Of a stretch of DNA of 38,307 nucleotides, positions 7,581-16,113 are shown piece by piece. The position numbers were made by a program, and so were the translations under genes. The notes beneath the pieces are model-generated. The model was not told the DNA's origin and searched no databases. It was given only the letters and a program-made list of their open reading frames with translations. Source of the DNA: Citrobacter sp. Lineage in GTDB: Bacteria; Pseudomonadota; Gammaproteobacteria; Enterobacterales; Enterobacteriaceae. The stretch lies in NCBI GenBank assembly GCA_019415335.1, contig DXKH01000116.1:1-38307 (forward strand), in the 5' to 3' direction. Numbering within the stretch: position 1 is the stretch's first letter; every line of letters starts with the position of its first letter.

Positions 7581-8000
7581 TCGTGTTTCCGCTTCGCCGG
7601 AGCGCCTTTTCGCGCCATGTGATGAGTTCGGTCAGGCTCATGGGATACAGTTCTGATGGCGGCCAGTGAAATATCACTGCCACATCCGCCATCAGGTCAT
7701 CGACCGAGAGATTTTTCGGGAACGTTACTGTACCGAGTTCGGCGACAAAAAACCGACCACCTTACCGGCCAGCGCCACAAGGTCAGGCAGTTCCAGCGCG
7801 GCGACTTCCTGCTCGGTCAGCATCGGTGCCGTCATGCGCGGCAGCACCTTAATCAGTGCATCGACTTCGGAGTTCGCGACCGCAGCCAGACTGACACCGC
7901 GCAGCGTCCCGGCATTAGGTTTCATCAGCGTGACCTGTTCGATAACCTGCTCACCACGCTTGACCGGATTGTCCAGGGTAATCACATTTTCTTTGTTCAT
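7573..8000 (-). CDS. E': gpE+E', tail assembly chaperone made by -1 frameshift
   Basis: Reading E from 8000 and slipping one base back at the T-TTT-TTG heptamer (7746-7752) gives a continuous 142-residue product ending at 7573, the length known for P2 gpE+E'. After the slip the frame runs on through VAELGTVTFPKNLSVDDLMA and ends just inside the start of T. Paired chaperones of this kind (like lambda gpG/gpGT) coat the tape measure during tail tube assembly; the shifted product carries the extra domain that recruits tube protein. The slip itself is inferred from the motif and conserved layout, not measured. Confidence 0.85.
7725..8000 (-). CDS. E: gpE, tail assembly chaperone (unshifted form)
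   Basis: This 91-residue protein has the P2 length and begins MNKENVITLDNPVKRGEQVI. Residues 1-84 are shared with the frameshifted E+E' form, after which the zero-frame product ends with SPNSVQ. It belongs to the phage tail E / gp41-type chaperone family. It follows FII by 56 bases and acts with E+E' on the tape measure gpT. Confidence 0.92.
   Translation of the reverse strand: MNKENVITLDNPVKRGEQVIEQVTLMKPNAGTLRGVSLAAVANSEVDALIKVLPRMTAPMLTEQEVAALELPDLVALAGKVVGFLSPNSVQ
7746..7752 (-). promoter_or_regulatory. Programmed -1 frameshift heptamer
   Basis: On the minus strand the bases are TTTTTTG, read in the E frame as T-TTT-TTG within GGT-TTT-TTG (Gly-Phe-Leu). It obeys the X-XXY-YYZ slippery pattern and lies seven codons before the E stop, exactly where a shift opens the E' extension. 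Confidence 0.85.
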
Positions 8001-8056
8001 GGTTTTCTCACTTCTGAATCGGGGTTAACCGGTCAGCCAGGCTGACCGGATGAAAA

Positions 8057-8575
8057 TCACAGGCCGATATTTCGGCGGTGTTGCTCCAGCCGGTCGACGC
8101 CGTTCACCTTCTCAATCATGTTGATGGTGTCGATTTCGACCAGCTCCTTGCCGTCCATCGTCAGCCGGAAATAGGTGCAGACCACGGAGATTTTCGACTC
8201 GGTGTCTTCTCCCTGTTTACCCTCGCCGGTGTCGATTTCTTTCTGACGTCCACGCATGACCACTTCGACGGCCACCGTTTCGCCGGTATCGTCGCGCTGG
8301 TAAGAGCCTGCAAAACGAATCGGCACGGCATCCACACCGGTTGCGGCGTAAAGCTCCCAGATAACCGAATCCGGGAAGCCCCCGAGCGACCACTCCATTG
8401 ACAGCGCATCGTCATCAAGGCCGAGGTCTACCGGTGCGCTGCCGTTCATCCCCGCACCGCGATAGTTTTCGAGCTTACGGGTCAGTTTTGGCAGCGTGAC
8501 GGACTTTGCAACGCCCTGATAGCTGTAGCCGTTCAGAAAGACGTTCATTAACTTGAGTTTGCGCGGCATTGCCAT
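8057..8575 (-). CDS. FII: gpFII, major tail tube protein
   Basis: This 172-residue protein has the same length as P2 FII, the tube protein whose hexamers stack inside the contractile sheath. It begins MAMPRKLKLMNVFLNGYSYQ. The beta-strand-rich body with a central loop (KSVTLPKLTRKLENYRGAGM, about residues 24-43) is the phage_tube family pattern. It lies 12 bases after FI, the sheath gene, and the two are co-expressed at high level. Confidence 0.95.
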   Translation of the reverse strand: MAMPRKLKLMNVFLNGYSYQGVAKSVTLPKLTRKLENYRGAGMNGSAPVDLGLDDDALSMEWSLGGFPDSVIWELYAATGVDAVPIRFAGSYQRDDTGETVAVEVVMRGRQKEIDTGEGKQGEDTESKISVVCTYFRLTMDGKELVEIDTINMIEKVNGVDRLEQHRRNIGL

Positions 8576-8587
8576 CGGTCAGGCTCC

Positions 8588-9778
8588 TTAATTGCTGTTA
8601 ACCGAGGTGACCAGATTTGCCAGGTATTTATCGGTAATACGCTGGCGCAGGGTCAGGTTTTCGAGAGGAGGCACCGGGGTATAGTCGTAGTCGATATACA
8701 GTTTTCCGGCCTTGAGGGTTTCCGCATCGTTGGATTCTTCGCTGAACCAGCAGGTCGCATCCACGATATAGCCGTTTGTTTTCAGCTCACGGAATTTGGC
8801 ATTGATGCCGTCAACGATGTCGCGAATCAGCGTTGCGGTGATGGGCTTGTCCACCGCCCACATGTGCGCCTCAGCCATCGTGTCGGCCAGCACCTGCGCG
8901 GTGCGGGTGTAGTTTTCAAAGAGGAACAGCGGGTCATCAGAGCAGGTACGGTTACCCCAGAAGCGGAAACCGTCGCGGCGAATCAGCGTAGTGACGCCTG
9001 ACTCATTAAGCAGGTCAGCATCGGTGCCGGACTCCTGCAAATCCCAGAATACAGAGGCGCTGATGCCGGTAACACCGTTCACCCCGACATTGGACAGCGT
9101 TTTATGCCAGCCCTGCTCCTGGTCGATTTTGGCACGCAGCCCCAGTGCACGGGCGGTGGCATACGCGGTGGCGGTGGTACTGGTGACCGTATCCCATGCG
9201 AGGAAATCCGGCCAGATGACCATCAGCTCACGCTGGCTGAAATTCTGGCGGTAGGCTTTCACCTCGGAAATGGTTTTACAGCCCCATGCGCTGATATACC
9301 CGAAAGCGCGCAGCTTCTGACAGACTGATGCCAGTGCAACAGCCACCTCTTTGGTATCCAGTCCCGGCACGCCGAGAATACGCGGTTTAACACCGGTTAC
9401 CGACTCCGCCGCCAGCAGGGCTTTCAGTCCGGTGTACTGACCGTTTTCGTCGGTGGTGCCGATGATATTGGAAACGGTCTGCGCGAGTTTCGTTTCTTCG
9501 TCGTCGCCGGTGCCGTCTTCCACGCGCACAACAACGGTGACCGGTTTTGACTGGTCAGCGATGGCCTGTAACGACGCTGCCAGCGTGCCTTTTTTACCGG
9601 CCTTTGCAATTGCGCTCTGCACATTGGTAATCAGCACAGGTTTATTGAGGGGGAAGGTTTCCGCATCCGCATCGCTGGCCGTGCAGACCATGCCGACAAT
9701 GGCGGTGGATACGGTGGAAATGACGCGGGTGCCGTCGTTAATCTCCAGCACCTGCACGCCGTGATGATAGTCACTCAT
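8588..9778 (-). CDS. FI: gpFI, tail sheath protein
   Basis: At 396 residues it matches P2 FI in length. The start MSDYHHGVQVLEINDGTRVI and the central RDGFRFWGNRTCS (about residues 270-282), a near-invariant stretch of contractile sheath proteins, identify the phage tail sheath family. It forms the contractile outer cylinder around gpFII. It is the first gene of the FI-ogr operon; a clear ribosome site (GGAG, 11 bases upstream) and a candidate Ogr-dependent promoter precede it. Confidence 0.96.
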   Translation of the reverse strand: MSDYHHGVQVLEINDGTRVISTVSTAIVGMVCTASDADAETFPLNKPVLITNVQSAIAKAGKKGTLAASLQAIADQSKPVTVVVRVEDGTGDDEETKLAQTVSNIIGTTDENGQYTGLKALLAAESVTGVKPRILGVPGLDTKEVAVALASVCQKLRAFGYISAWGCKTISEVKAYRQNFSQRELMVIWPDFLAWDTVTSTTATAYATARALGLRAKIDQEQGWHKTLSNVGVNGVTGISASVFWDLQESGTDADLLNESGVTTLIRRDGFRFWGNRTCSDDPLFLFENYTRTAQVLADTMAEAHMWAVDKPITATLIRDIVDGINAKFRELKTNGYIVDATCWFSEESNDAETLKAGKLYIDYDYTPVPPLENLTLRQRITDKYLANLVTSVNSN

Positions 9779-9802
9779 CCGTTTAACTCCGTGGTTAATG
9801 GG

Positions 9803-9868
9803 TGCAACTATTTTCTGTTGGGCAGTGCATGAGACGCTATTTGACCTGGCTGGTCAGTGGATGAAACA
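9803..9868 (-). promoter_or_regulatory. Candidate late promoter PF with Ogr site
   Basis: On the minus strand, TGT-N12-CCA (9851-9868) is one base off the TGT-N12-ACA pattern I recall for Ogr sites. It is centred about 56 bases before a plausible start near 9803, with an AT-rich -10 region (about 9809-9814). The position just upstream of FI equals that of P2 PF. The exact start is my estimate. Confidence 0.4.
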
Positions 9869-9880
9869 ACAGATAAAGAA

Positions 9881-9907
9881 AAGGCAGGCAATCAGCTTGC
9901 CTGCCTT
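9881..9907 (-). terminator. Terminator between the G-FI cargo gene and FI
   Basis: A perfect 10-bp stem (9881-9890 with 9898-9907, AAGGCAGGCA/TGCCTGCCTT) has a 7-base loop. On the minus strand it is followed by a T-rich tail. It would stop transcripts from the cargo gene or the V-G operon before the PF promoter. The surrounding 9779-10107 has no convincing gene: a 73-codon plus-strand frame runs through this hairpin and has no ribosome site. Confidence 0.75.
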
Positions 9908-10107
9908 GATTTGTACTCTCTCTGTTTCCAACTGACAAATTACGTAACCAAAATTCTGTCAAATCTGACAGTCTGCTTTGAACAAGAAGCGGACATTTGC
10001 CTGTCAGGGTATATGCCGTTCTGCGGTTATTATCCAGAATCAATAATTCATCTGAGTTGGATTACATATAAAACATAGTTACCCCATGAATAACCATTAG
10101 CAGATTA

Positions 10108-10701
10108 TCAATTATGTAAATCTTTTGTTTTATGTTCTTTAACGTGTTGTGACAACAAATGGCTATAGCGTTTAAGCAAAATATTAGAAAGATTAAGCTC
10201 ATTCATGAAGTGTTCTTCTAATAAGTAACCATCAATATCAACTTTAATATCATTACCACTTTTCATCTTCTGTAACGTAGATTTTACACGCTCCAGCAGG
10301 ATGCTTTGCTCATGGTAATAGTCCATAAGAAGAGTAACATCCTCTTTATCAAGCTTACTTAATTCGCTGAAGTAGGATTTAAACACTTTATCAGTCTGGT
10401 TTAATGCAATCTGTAAGCGAGGCCCCCCTAATGATTTGACATTAATGGCAAAAGGCTCGCCAACAAAATGCTCCGAATTTTCGTCAAAGCCAATATGTCT
10501 CGTTTTATCAAGAAAAGTGAGAGCGCGATGGTTATTAGCGATTTCATATGCAAACATTGTTCTGATACTGTCCCTCTCAGCCTCCATGCTTATATCATCA
10601 CGATGATTTGTATAAAATATATTTCCAACAAAGAGAACCATAGCAAGAATCACTGAACTTGCCTCCCAGTTAATATTTTTTAATCGTCGCTTAGTAAACA
10701 T
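10108..10701 (-). CDS. Unrecognised single-span membrane protein (moron at the Z/fun slot)
   Basis: This 197-residue protein has a basic N-terminus (MFTKRRLK), one membrane segment at about residues 14-31 (EASSVILAMVLFVGNIFY), then about 165 charged, mostly helical residues. By the positive-inside rule the body would be in the periplasm. I do not recognise the family and see no enzyme motif. It is markedly AT-rich compared with G and FI on either side. It has its own ribosome site (AAGG, seven bases upstream), an AT-rich upstream region with possible -10 boxes, and its own terminator, so it can be expressed from the prophage independently of the late genes. In P2 the same slot between G and FI holds Z/fun, which blocks phage T5. 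A role in exclusion of other phages is therefore an inference from position only. Confidence 0.7.
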   Translation of the reverse strand: MFTKRRLKNINWEASSVILAMVLFVGNIFYTNHRDDISMEAERDSIRTMFAYEIANNHRALTFLDKTRHIGFDENSEHFVGEPFAINVKSLGGPRLQIALNQTDKVFKSYFSELSKLDKEDVTLLMDYYHEQSILLERVKSTLQKMKSGNDIKVDIDGYLLEEHFMNELNLSNILLKRYSHLLSQHVKEHKTKDLHN

Positions 10702-10849
10702 ACCGCACCTTAATTATCAAAAATATTCCTTCAGTGTTATCTGGTTAGCCTAAACCAAGTCATTAAAGTCTGCAGGATATCATATACATAAAATGTATTG
10801 ATTAGAATTTGCACTAATAAAATAATGCTTTACTAAAATCTACTCCAGA

Positions 10850-10885
10850 CACAGAGCGGCCTGTCAGATTAGGCTTTACTCTGTG
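10850..10885 (-). terminator. Imperfect hairpin downstream of G
   Basis: CACAGAG (10850-10856) pairs with CTCTGTG (10879-10885), with an inner GCCT/AGGC pair. It lies between the G stop (10923) and the cargo gene (10701). The region 10702-10922 otherwise holds only the AT-rich promoter region of the cargo gene. It may terminate the V-G transcript; the T run is weak. Confidence 0.4.
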
Positions 10886-10922
10886 CCATAGATACGTTTG
10901 CTCACTCCAGAGATCATACAAC

Positions 10923-11450
10923 TTATTGCGGCATTTCCGGCCATTCAGGATTTGCAGGAACCACACGACTGACCAGAACGCTGTAGCGTTCCCATGCTTC
11001 TAGTCGGCTACGCTCCTCATCTGTTGCCATGTTCAGTCTGACAGCGCGCTCCAGCGGCAAAATCACGGATTCAGCATCTGCAAGAAGTCTGGCTTTCCGG
11101 TTTTCTGCCTGCTGCTGCAATTCCTCTGCCGTATAAATGCGTTTAATCACTTTGCCGTCCTTAAACATCCAGTTCCCTGAAATGTCCGCCCGTCGGTTAG
11201 CAGTAATATCCGCCACTTCAACAACACTTAATCCATCCGGTCTGATAGCTGTCACATCCTTTTCCACATAGCGGATGATATTATCTTTGTCGTACGCTAT
11301 TTTTAGCGTGTCATCAGCAAAATACTTTTGTTCTTCGTACCAGTTCTTACCATCTTCTGAAAAAAACCAGACAACATCAAAGTCTTTTGTCAATTGATAT
11401 TGTTCAACCGTTTTTGGATTACCTGCCGTTATATTTATCAAATGCTGCAT
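10923..11450 (-). CDS. G: gpG, tail fibre assembly chaperone
   Basis: This 175-residue protein has the P2 length and belongs to the caudovirales tail fibre assembly family (lambda Tfa, Mu U). The N-terminal part ([20 protein letters not shown]) is specific to the fibre partner. The C-terminal part has the family pattern [11 protein letters not shown] and ends with the helical [13 protein letters not shown] segment and PEWPEMPQ. It folds or caps the fibre gpH encoded four bases upstream. The pair often changes together when host range changes. Confidence 0.93.
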   Translation of the reverse strand: MQHLINITAGNPKTVEQYQLTKDFDVVWFFSEDGKNWYEEQKYFADDTLKIAYDKDNIIRYVEKDVTAIRPDGLSVVEVADITANRRADISGNWMFKDGKVIKRIYTAEELQQQAENRKARLLADAESVILPLERAVRLNMATDEERSRLEAWERYSVLVSRVVPANPEWPEMPQ

Positions 11451-11453
11451 AAA

Positions 11454-13640
11454 TTATACCTGCGCTACGTTATACCATGTCCCGTTAATGTATTTCTGCA
11501 CCGGTCTGTAATATATGCCACCAATGTTATCGGCAGAGTTTGAGCCGGTATCCTGAACAATAATGCCGGAATATACACACCCGGACGGTGCCTGATGTGT
11601 CCATGTCATGCCATTGTCCGCAGGTTTGTATGTGGCAGCACCACCAAGCCGGATATCCCGGACATAGCGTGAATCAAAATTACTATAGTTAGATGGTGAT
11701 ACCTGCCCGTTAACAGCAAAAGTGATGCTGTTATCTGTATTTCTCTGACTGTAAAAATGCCAGCCTGCATCATCACCTAATTCAGCCACCACAGGACGAC
11801 TTGAGTTTCCCCACAAATTGAATGCGGCTTCCTTCGTGGATGTATTGCTGCTGCTGACCGTGAACTTTTTCCCGCTACCGGCACGTACTTTGGTACTTGA
11901 GGCAATATCACCAGTAACACTCAGGCCATGCCCCATTGACACTCCGCCATTAGCGTTATTGATAGTCAGCGGCCTTAAACCGTTCCATGTCCCAAATTTA
12001 TCACCAGAGGCCGTCAGCATTAAATATGTGCTGCCACCATCATTCCTGATAAAGAATCCATAATTGCCATAAGCAATGCGCAGACCATTAGCACTGAGTG
12101 ATGTAATTTCACCTCTAGAACGGAGACCATAAGCGGAGCTGAGTGATAATTCTTCCTGAGCGTCATAGTTTCCTGTCGCCCAGCGAATTACCCCGCCCTG
12201 CACTGTTTCATGCCAGATAGTGTCTCCTTCTCCACCACGAAACTTTCTGAGATATTTTTTGCCGCCTCTGGTGCCTGAACATAAGGCCGTAGACATATAG
12301 GCATTCTGGCTTCCGCCATCCTGATTAATCGTTCCGGTCATTGCGTCGCCCTGACGATTCCAGTCACGACGCCAGCCGGGGGAGTAGCCGTCCCCATGAT
12401 TAATGTAAGTGAATTGCGCGCTGGTTGTACCGCCACCGCTTGATGTTGTCGGCGTGGTCACTCGGATAGTGATTGCAGATTTTGTTCCCATGACCTCGAC
12501 GACACAACCAGCCAGGTTGATATCACCACATCCGGTATCCGTAATGATTTTGTTATTTGCATATGACCAGGAGCCTTTGCACATCCAGTACGGATGATTA
12601 AATGCACCACGGGAATCCAGCCATTCAATAAACTGAGCGGTTGTCCAGTTTCCGGCTTCAGTGCTCAAAGCGCCGCTATAAGCACGACAGGCACCGATAT
12701 TTTTCGTGAAGGTATCCTTTCCCGGAATATCCGCACCGTTCTGATCTTTCTGAAGACGTTTTTCAGCATTGTCATAGGCAGACTTCACCGCTTTTGGTGT
12801 TGCGGCAAGCGTTTCAGAATCACTGTTGGTGGCGCTACTGAGCTGGACAAGACCTTTTCGCGCTGTGGTGGCGTCCTGTGCAGTGTATTTCCCGTTAGCA
12901 AGGTCATATGCTGCCTTTACCGCTTTTGGTGTTGCGGCGAGCGTTTCAGACGTGCTGTTGGTGGCGCTACTGAGCTGGACAAGGCCTTTTCGCGCTGTGG
13001 TGGCATCCTGCGCAGTGTATTTCCCGTTAGCCAGGTCATATGCGGTCTTTACCGCTTTCGGCGTTGCAGCCAGTGTTTCAGACGTGCTGTTGGTCGCACT
13101 GCTTAACTGAGTAAAACCTTTTGCGGTCAGCGAGGCGTCAGGGTGACGTCGTGACTGTTCATGTTCTGCAATTTTGTCATCAACGTAATCCTGCGTTGCC
13201 ATCACCGTTGTGGTGTCAATAGTCAGCTCCACTGAGGCCACACTGCTGACGATGATGACCATGCGGCAGGTCTGCGAACGCCCTGAGCCTTCGGCAAGAG
13301 CTGGCTTATAACTTTCGGCCATGTTCGCCACGGCAATTAACGTTCCAGCATCATCGTACAGGCCAAGCTCACGCATCCAGAAACCGCCCACCTCCGGCGG
13401 AATAACCAGCTCTGCGATAATATAATTACTGTTTCGTTTGTCATGGCTGATTTTGTTCAGCGCATGTCGCCAGACTTCATGGATAAGCCCGGTCTGTCCG
13501 GCATCCGGGACAGGCAATTTACCACCGCCATCCCCGACGGCCATCGTGGTAATGTTGACCTTCCGCCCTCCCGGTGCGGTTGCCGCTGCCAGCTTTGCTG
13601 CACCGGCAGTGGTGATAACGGTTTTGAATTTTGTGCTCAT
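11454..13640 (-). CDS. H: gpH, tail fibre
   Basis: At 728 residues it is longer than P2 H (669 residues from memory). Residues 1-165 are the conserved baseplate-binding part (MSTKFKTVITTAGAAKLAAA ... GGFWMRELGLYDDAGTLIAV). Residues 174-292 hold 44-residue tandem phage-fibre repeats with the core QLSSATNSxSETLAATPKAV. After about 330 comes a knob and distal part rich in Gly, Ser, Thr and Asn (for example TTPTTSSGGGTTSAQF near residues 425-440), ending WYNVAQV. The distal part recognises the cell surface and is the portion expected to differ from P2. The receptor cannot be read from sequence. Confidence 0.93.
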   Translation of the reverse strand: MSTKFKTVITTAGAAKLAAATAPGGRKVNITTMAVGDGGGKLPVPDAGQTGLIHEVWRHALNKISHDKRNSNYIIAELVIPPEVGGFWMRELGLYDDAGTLIAVANMAESYKPALAEGSGRSQTCRMVIIVSSVASVELTIDTTTVMATQDYVDDKIAEHEQSRRHPDASLTAKGFTQLSSATNSTSETLAATPKAVKTAYDLANGKYTAQDATTARKGLVQLSSATNSTSETLAATPKAVKAAYDLANGKYTAQDATTARKGLVQLSSATNSDSETLAATPKAVKSAYDNAEKRLQKDQNGADIPGKDTFTKNIGACRAYSGALSTEAGNWTTAQFIEWLDSRGAFNHPYWMCKGSWSYANNKIITDTGCGDINLAGCVVEVMGTKSAITIRVTTPTTSSGGGTTSAQFTYINHGDGYSPGWRRDWNRQGDAMTGTINQDGGSQNAYMSTALCSGTRGGKKYLRKFRGGEGDTIWHETVQGGVIRWATGNYDAQEELSLSSAYGLRSRGEITSLSANGLRIAYGNYGFFIRNDGGSTYLMLTASGDKFGTWNGLRPLTINNANGGVSMGHGLSVTGDIASSTKVRAGSGKKFTVSSSNTSTKEAAFNLWGNSSRPVVAELGDDAGWHFYSQRNTDNSITFAVNGQVSPSNYSNFDSRYVRDIRLGGAATYKPADNGMTWTHQAPSGCVYSGIIVQDTGSNSADNIGGIYYRPVQKYINGTWYNVAQV
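12765..13121 (-). repeat. 132-bp tandem repeats in the tail fibre gene
   Basis: Two full 44-codon units and a third partial unit encode K-G-[FL]-[TV]-Q-L-S-S-A-T-N-S-x-S-E-T-L-A-A-T-P-K-A-V-K. The DNA copies are nearly identical, especially the second and third, so copy number could change by slippage or recombination. They are coding, so they are not a CRISPR or satellite array. Confidence 0.9.
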
Positions 13641-13650
13641 TATTCCTCAC

Positions 13651-14181
13651 TTATCCGGGGTAAACCGTAATAACATCGCCGTCATAAGCCACACCACCGG
13701 CGAACAGGTAGCCGGGAATGTCCCGGGTAATGTTCAGGCCAATAAGGTGGCGGCTTGCAGGTTTGGCATCAGCAATCAGCCGTTCCATTTCCTGATACAT
13801 TGCCTCTGTGATACCGCTTTCCAGTACACCAATATCAAGCCGGAAGGAGCCGGGCGGGTCACTGTTTTCCCACCACTCCGTCACGTTGATGAGATAGCCC
13901 AGCGGCTCCACCACACGCCGGATTGCACCTATAGTGCCTTTATGACAGTGGATGAAATAGGCATCGCGAATAACGGCGCGTTTGGTCGCTTCCGGCCACT
14001 TTTCATCCCATCTGTCGACCGAAAACGCCCACGCCAGCCACGGCAGCAGATTTGCCGGACAGGTGTCCGGGTTCCACAGCTCACGAATACTGACCGGCGT
14101 TTTTTCAATTTCCGCACAGGCTTTTGCGGCGGCGACCTCAAGCGGTGATGAGCCGGTCGGCAGCAGTCGCGAATCACTCAT
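13651..14181 (-). CDS. I: gpI, baseplate protein
   Basis: This 176-residue protein has the P2 length. It belongs to the P2 tail protein I family, with the opening SRLLPTGSSPLEVAAAKACA and the motif LPWLAWAFSVDRWDEKWP (about residues 46-63). It works with J and W to form the baseplate wedge that surrounds the hub and anchors the fibre gpH. Its start overlaps the end of J by eight bases, and H follows it after ten bases. Confidence 0.94.
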   Translation of the reverse strand: MSDSRLLPTGSSPLEVAAAKACAEIEKTPVSIRELWNPDTCPANLLPWLAWAFSVDRWDEKWPEATKRAVIRDAYFIHCHKGTIGAIRRVVEPLGYLINVTEWWENSDPPGSFRLDIGVLESGITEAMYQEMERLIADAKPASRHLIGLNITRDIPGYLFAGGVAYDGDVITVYPG

Positions 14182-15082
14182 CCGAGCCTCCGGTCACGAC
14201 GCGGTATTCGGTACAGAAAGACGCCTGCGTACTGTTGAGCACGATGTCGGCCAGTGGTGCAGCCAGTTCGACACGCTGCACACCTTCCACATGCAAAGCG
14301 GCATAAATGGCAGACAGACGGATGTCGCGCCCCAGCCGGTGCTGTGCCGTGATATACGCTTCCAGCTTTTTCACAGCGGCAGCGCGGATGGGTTCGCTTT
14401 CGGGACCAGGGTAAAGGTAAAGCGTGGCGTTTATCTGGTATTCAACGATGGCGGCAGACTGCACGGTCACGCGGTCGGCCACCGGCCTGACGTCCTCGCC
14501 ATTAAGGGCGTTACGCACCACAGCCAGCAGGTCTTCGGATGCGACGCCGTTATTTTCACGTGACAGCACAGAGATGGTGACACAGGCAGGAGACGGACTG
14601 GTGACAGAAATATCCGCGACACGCCCGTCAGCACTGCGACCATGATACTGATAGGCTCCCACTGACCCGGCGACGCTTAAGCCCTCAAAAGCCTGCTGAA
14701 TACGCAGACGATAATCGGTGTCAGATTCCATCACTGCCGGTGTCGGCGGAATGGTCGAATCATCTGCCGGGGTGATAGTCAGGCGCGTGGTGTTGTAATT
14801 GGCACCAATCACATCAAGGTCATTACCGGCGGCACAGGCCAGCATCACCGCCCGTGCGGCCTCATTCACACGCTGACGCCAGATAAGCTCACGATAAGCA
14901 TTTTCTTCCAGCAGTTTGACGAGAGGCTCAGATTCCAGTGTCAGGGTACGGGCGACCGCCTCCTGCTGATCTTCCGGGTAAAGGGAAATCAGTGTCGCCT
15001 TGCGTTCAGCGAGAATGCTTTCAAAGTCCAGCTCCTCGACCACATCCGGTGCGGGTAGCTGGTTCAGGTCGATAATCGGCAT
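14174..15082 (-). CDS. J: gpJ, baseplate wedge protein
   Basis: This 302-residue protein has the P2 length and belongs to the baseplate J family (T4 gp6-like). It begins MPIIDLNQLPAPDVVEELDF, has the family segment EAARAVMLACAAGNDLDVIGA (about residues 74-94), and its later part carries VQRVELAAPLADIVLNSTQ. It is encoded between W (four bases upstream) and I (overlapping), the standard V-W-J-I order of contractile tails. Confidence 0.95.
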   Translation of the reverse strand: MPIIDLNQLPAPDVVEELDFESILAERKATLISLYPEDQQEAVARTLTLESEPLVKLLEENAYRELIWRQRVNEAARAVMLACAAGNDLDVIGANYNTTRLTITPADDSTIPPTPAVMESDTDYRLRIQQAFEGLSVAGSVGAYQYHGRSADGRVADISVTSPSPACVTISVLSRENNGVASEDLLAVVRNALNGEDVRPVADRVTVQSAAIVEYQINATLYLYPGPESEPIRAAAVKKLEAYITAQHRLGRDIRLSAIYAALHVEGVQRVELAAPLADIVLNSTQASFCTEYRVVTGGSDE

Positions 15083-15086
15083 GGTT

Positions 15087-15434
15087 TCAACTCACAGGGA
15101 TGGTTAATAAAAGTGGCTGGCCGGTGTCGTTGTGCTGGCCGGTTAACGTGACCGTCATTCGCCCGTCAAAACTGCGCTCAGTGGTGACGGATGACAGGGT
15201 GACGCGGGGTTCCCATTTCAGCACCGCCATGTAACAGGCGACCTTAATCTGCAACTCAAGCGCCGGGGTCTGCGGCTGGTCAATCATTGATGCCAGCAAC
15301 GAGCCGTAATCACGACGCATCACCCGTGAGCCGACCGGTGTGCGCAGGATATCGCCGATACTCTGGCTGATATGCTCAAGGTCAGTGACAGTCAGGCCAT
15401 CACTGCGATTCATTCCGAGATAACGTGCTGTCAT
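15087..15434 (-). CDS. W: gpW, gp25-like baseplate wedge protein
   Basis: This 115-residue protein matches P2 W in length. It belongs to the gp25/W family: SIGDILRTPVGSRVMRRDYGS (about residues 27-47) contains the conserved R-T-P-x-G-S-R-x-x-x-x-x-Y-G-S core. In contractile tails this protein starts sheath assembly on the baseplate. It overlaps V by four bases. Confidence 0.95.
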   Translation of the reverse strand: MTARYLGMNRSDGLTVTDLEHISQSIGDILRTPVGSRVMRRDYGSLLASMIDQPQTPALELQIKVACYMAVLKWEPRVTLSSVTTERSFDGRMTVTLTGQHNDTGQPLLLTIPVS

Positions 15435-16066
15435 AGAGGACTCCCGGTTTTGCCGCCGCTGTCGCCGGGGTGTTTATGGGTATGCAGTACTTTACCGTTT
15501 GATGAAAGTTCACCGCCGGTGTGTTCAATGTTGCCGTGCATCGTCCCGCCCTTCTGCACTTCCAGCGTGCCGGTAATCAGCTTGTTTGTGCAGACCACCT
15601 CCGGTGTGTCCAGGGTGACGCGGGTTGATGCTTTCACCGTGACCACCGGCACCGTGGCAGTAACAGAATCAGAAGCCGTCACGCTGGCCGTTTTAATTCC
15701 GCTTACCGTGAGTGCACTGGTTTCGGGTTCATACTCAATCACCGCCCCGTCAGGGAAACGGATATGCAGGGCATCCGCCGACACAGACGGCGAGGGGTTA
15801 TCGCCGGAATAAATCCCCGGCAGAACGAACGCCGTGTCGAGTTCACCACCCACGGCCAGAATCAGCACCTGTTCCCCCACGGAAGGTGCCCACCATGTGC
15901 GCGAACGTCCTGCGCGATGGGTCAGCCACTGAAGCCAGTCGGTGCACATGCCGCCGGTCTGCACGCGGCAGCGACCGGCGTTAAGGTCGGTTTCGACGAT
16001 AATGCCGGTGCGAATCATGTTGCGCAGTGCGCGCGCGAGTTCCTGAATATTTGCGAGAGTGTTCAT
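15431..16066 (-). CDS. V: gpV, baseplate spike (central puncturing device)
   Basis: The ATG at 16066 gives a 211-residue protein, the P2 length; an in-frame TTG upstream would add six residues and is less likely. Residues 1-90 form the OB-fold hub-binding domain and 95-190 a beta-helix-type spike rich in Thr and Val (KTASVTASDSVTATVPVVTV). The end carries HTHKHPG (about residues 195-201), the metal-binding H-x-H motif known to hold the iron at the tip of P2 gpV. It is the first gene of the V-W-J-I-H-G operon. Confidence 0.95.
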   Translation of the reverse strand: MNTLANIQELARALRNMIRTGIIVETDLNAGRCRVQTGGMCTDWLQWLTHRAGRSRTWWAPSVGEQVLILAVGGELDTAFVLPGIYSGDNPSPSVSADALHIRFPDGAVIEYEPETSALTVSGIKTASVTASDSVTATVPVVTVKASTRVTLDTPEVVCTNKLITGTLEVQKGGTMHGNIEHTGGELSSNGKVLHTHKHPGDSGGKTGSPL

Positions 16067-16113
16067 GCATGTGAGATTGCACAATATATAAAAGTTATGC
16101 TATCTGGATTCAT

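Noticed and set aside
9857..10078. A 73-codon plus-strand frame between FI and the cargo gene
   Set aside because: It starts at GTG without a ribosome site, runs through a strong terminator hairpin, and has odd Cys- and Tyr-rich content.
12765..13121. Regular repeats that might be a CRISPR array
   Set aside because: The period is 132 bases without unique spacers, and the repeats are in frame in the tail fibre gene.
13438..14148. A 236-codon plus-strand frame opposite H and I
   Set aside because: It lies across two well-identified phage genes and has composition typical of antisense shadows.
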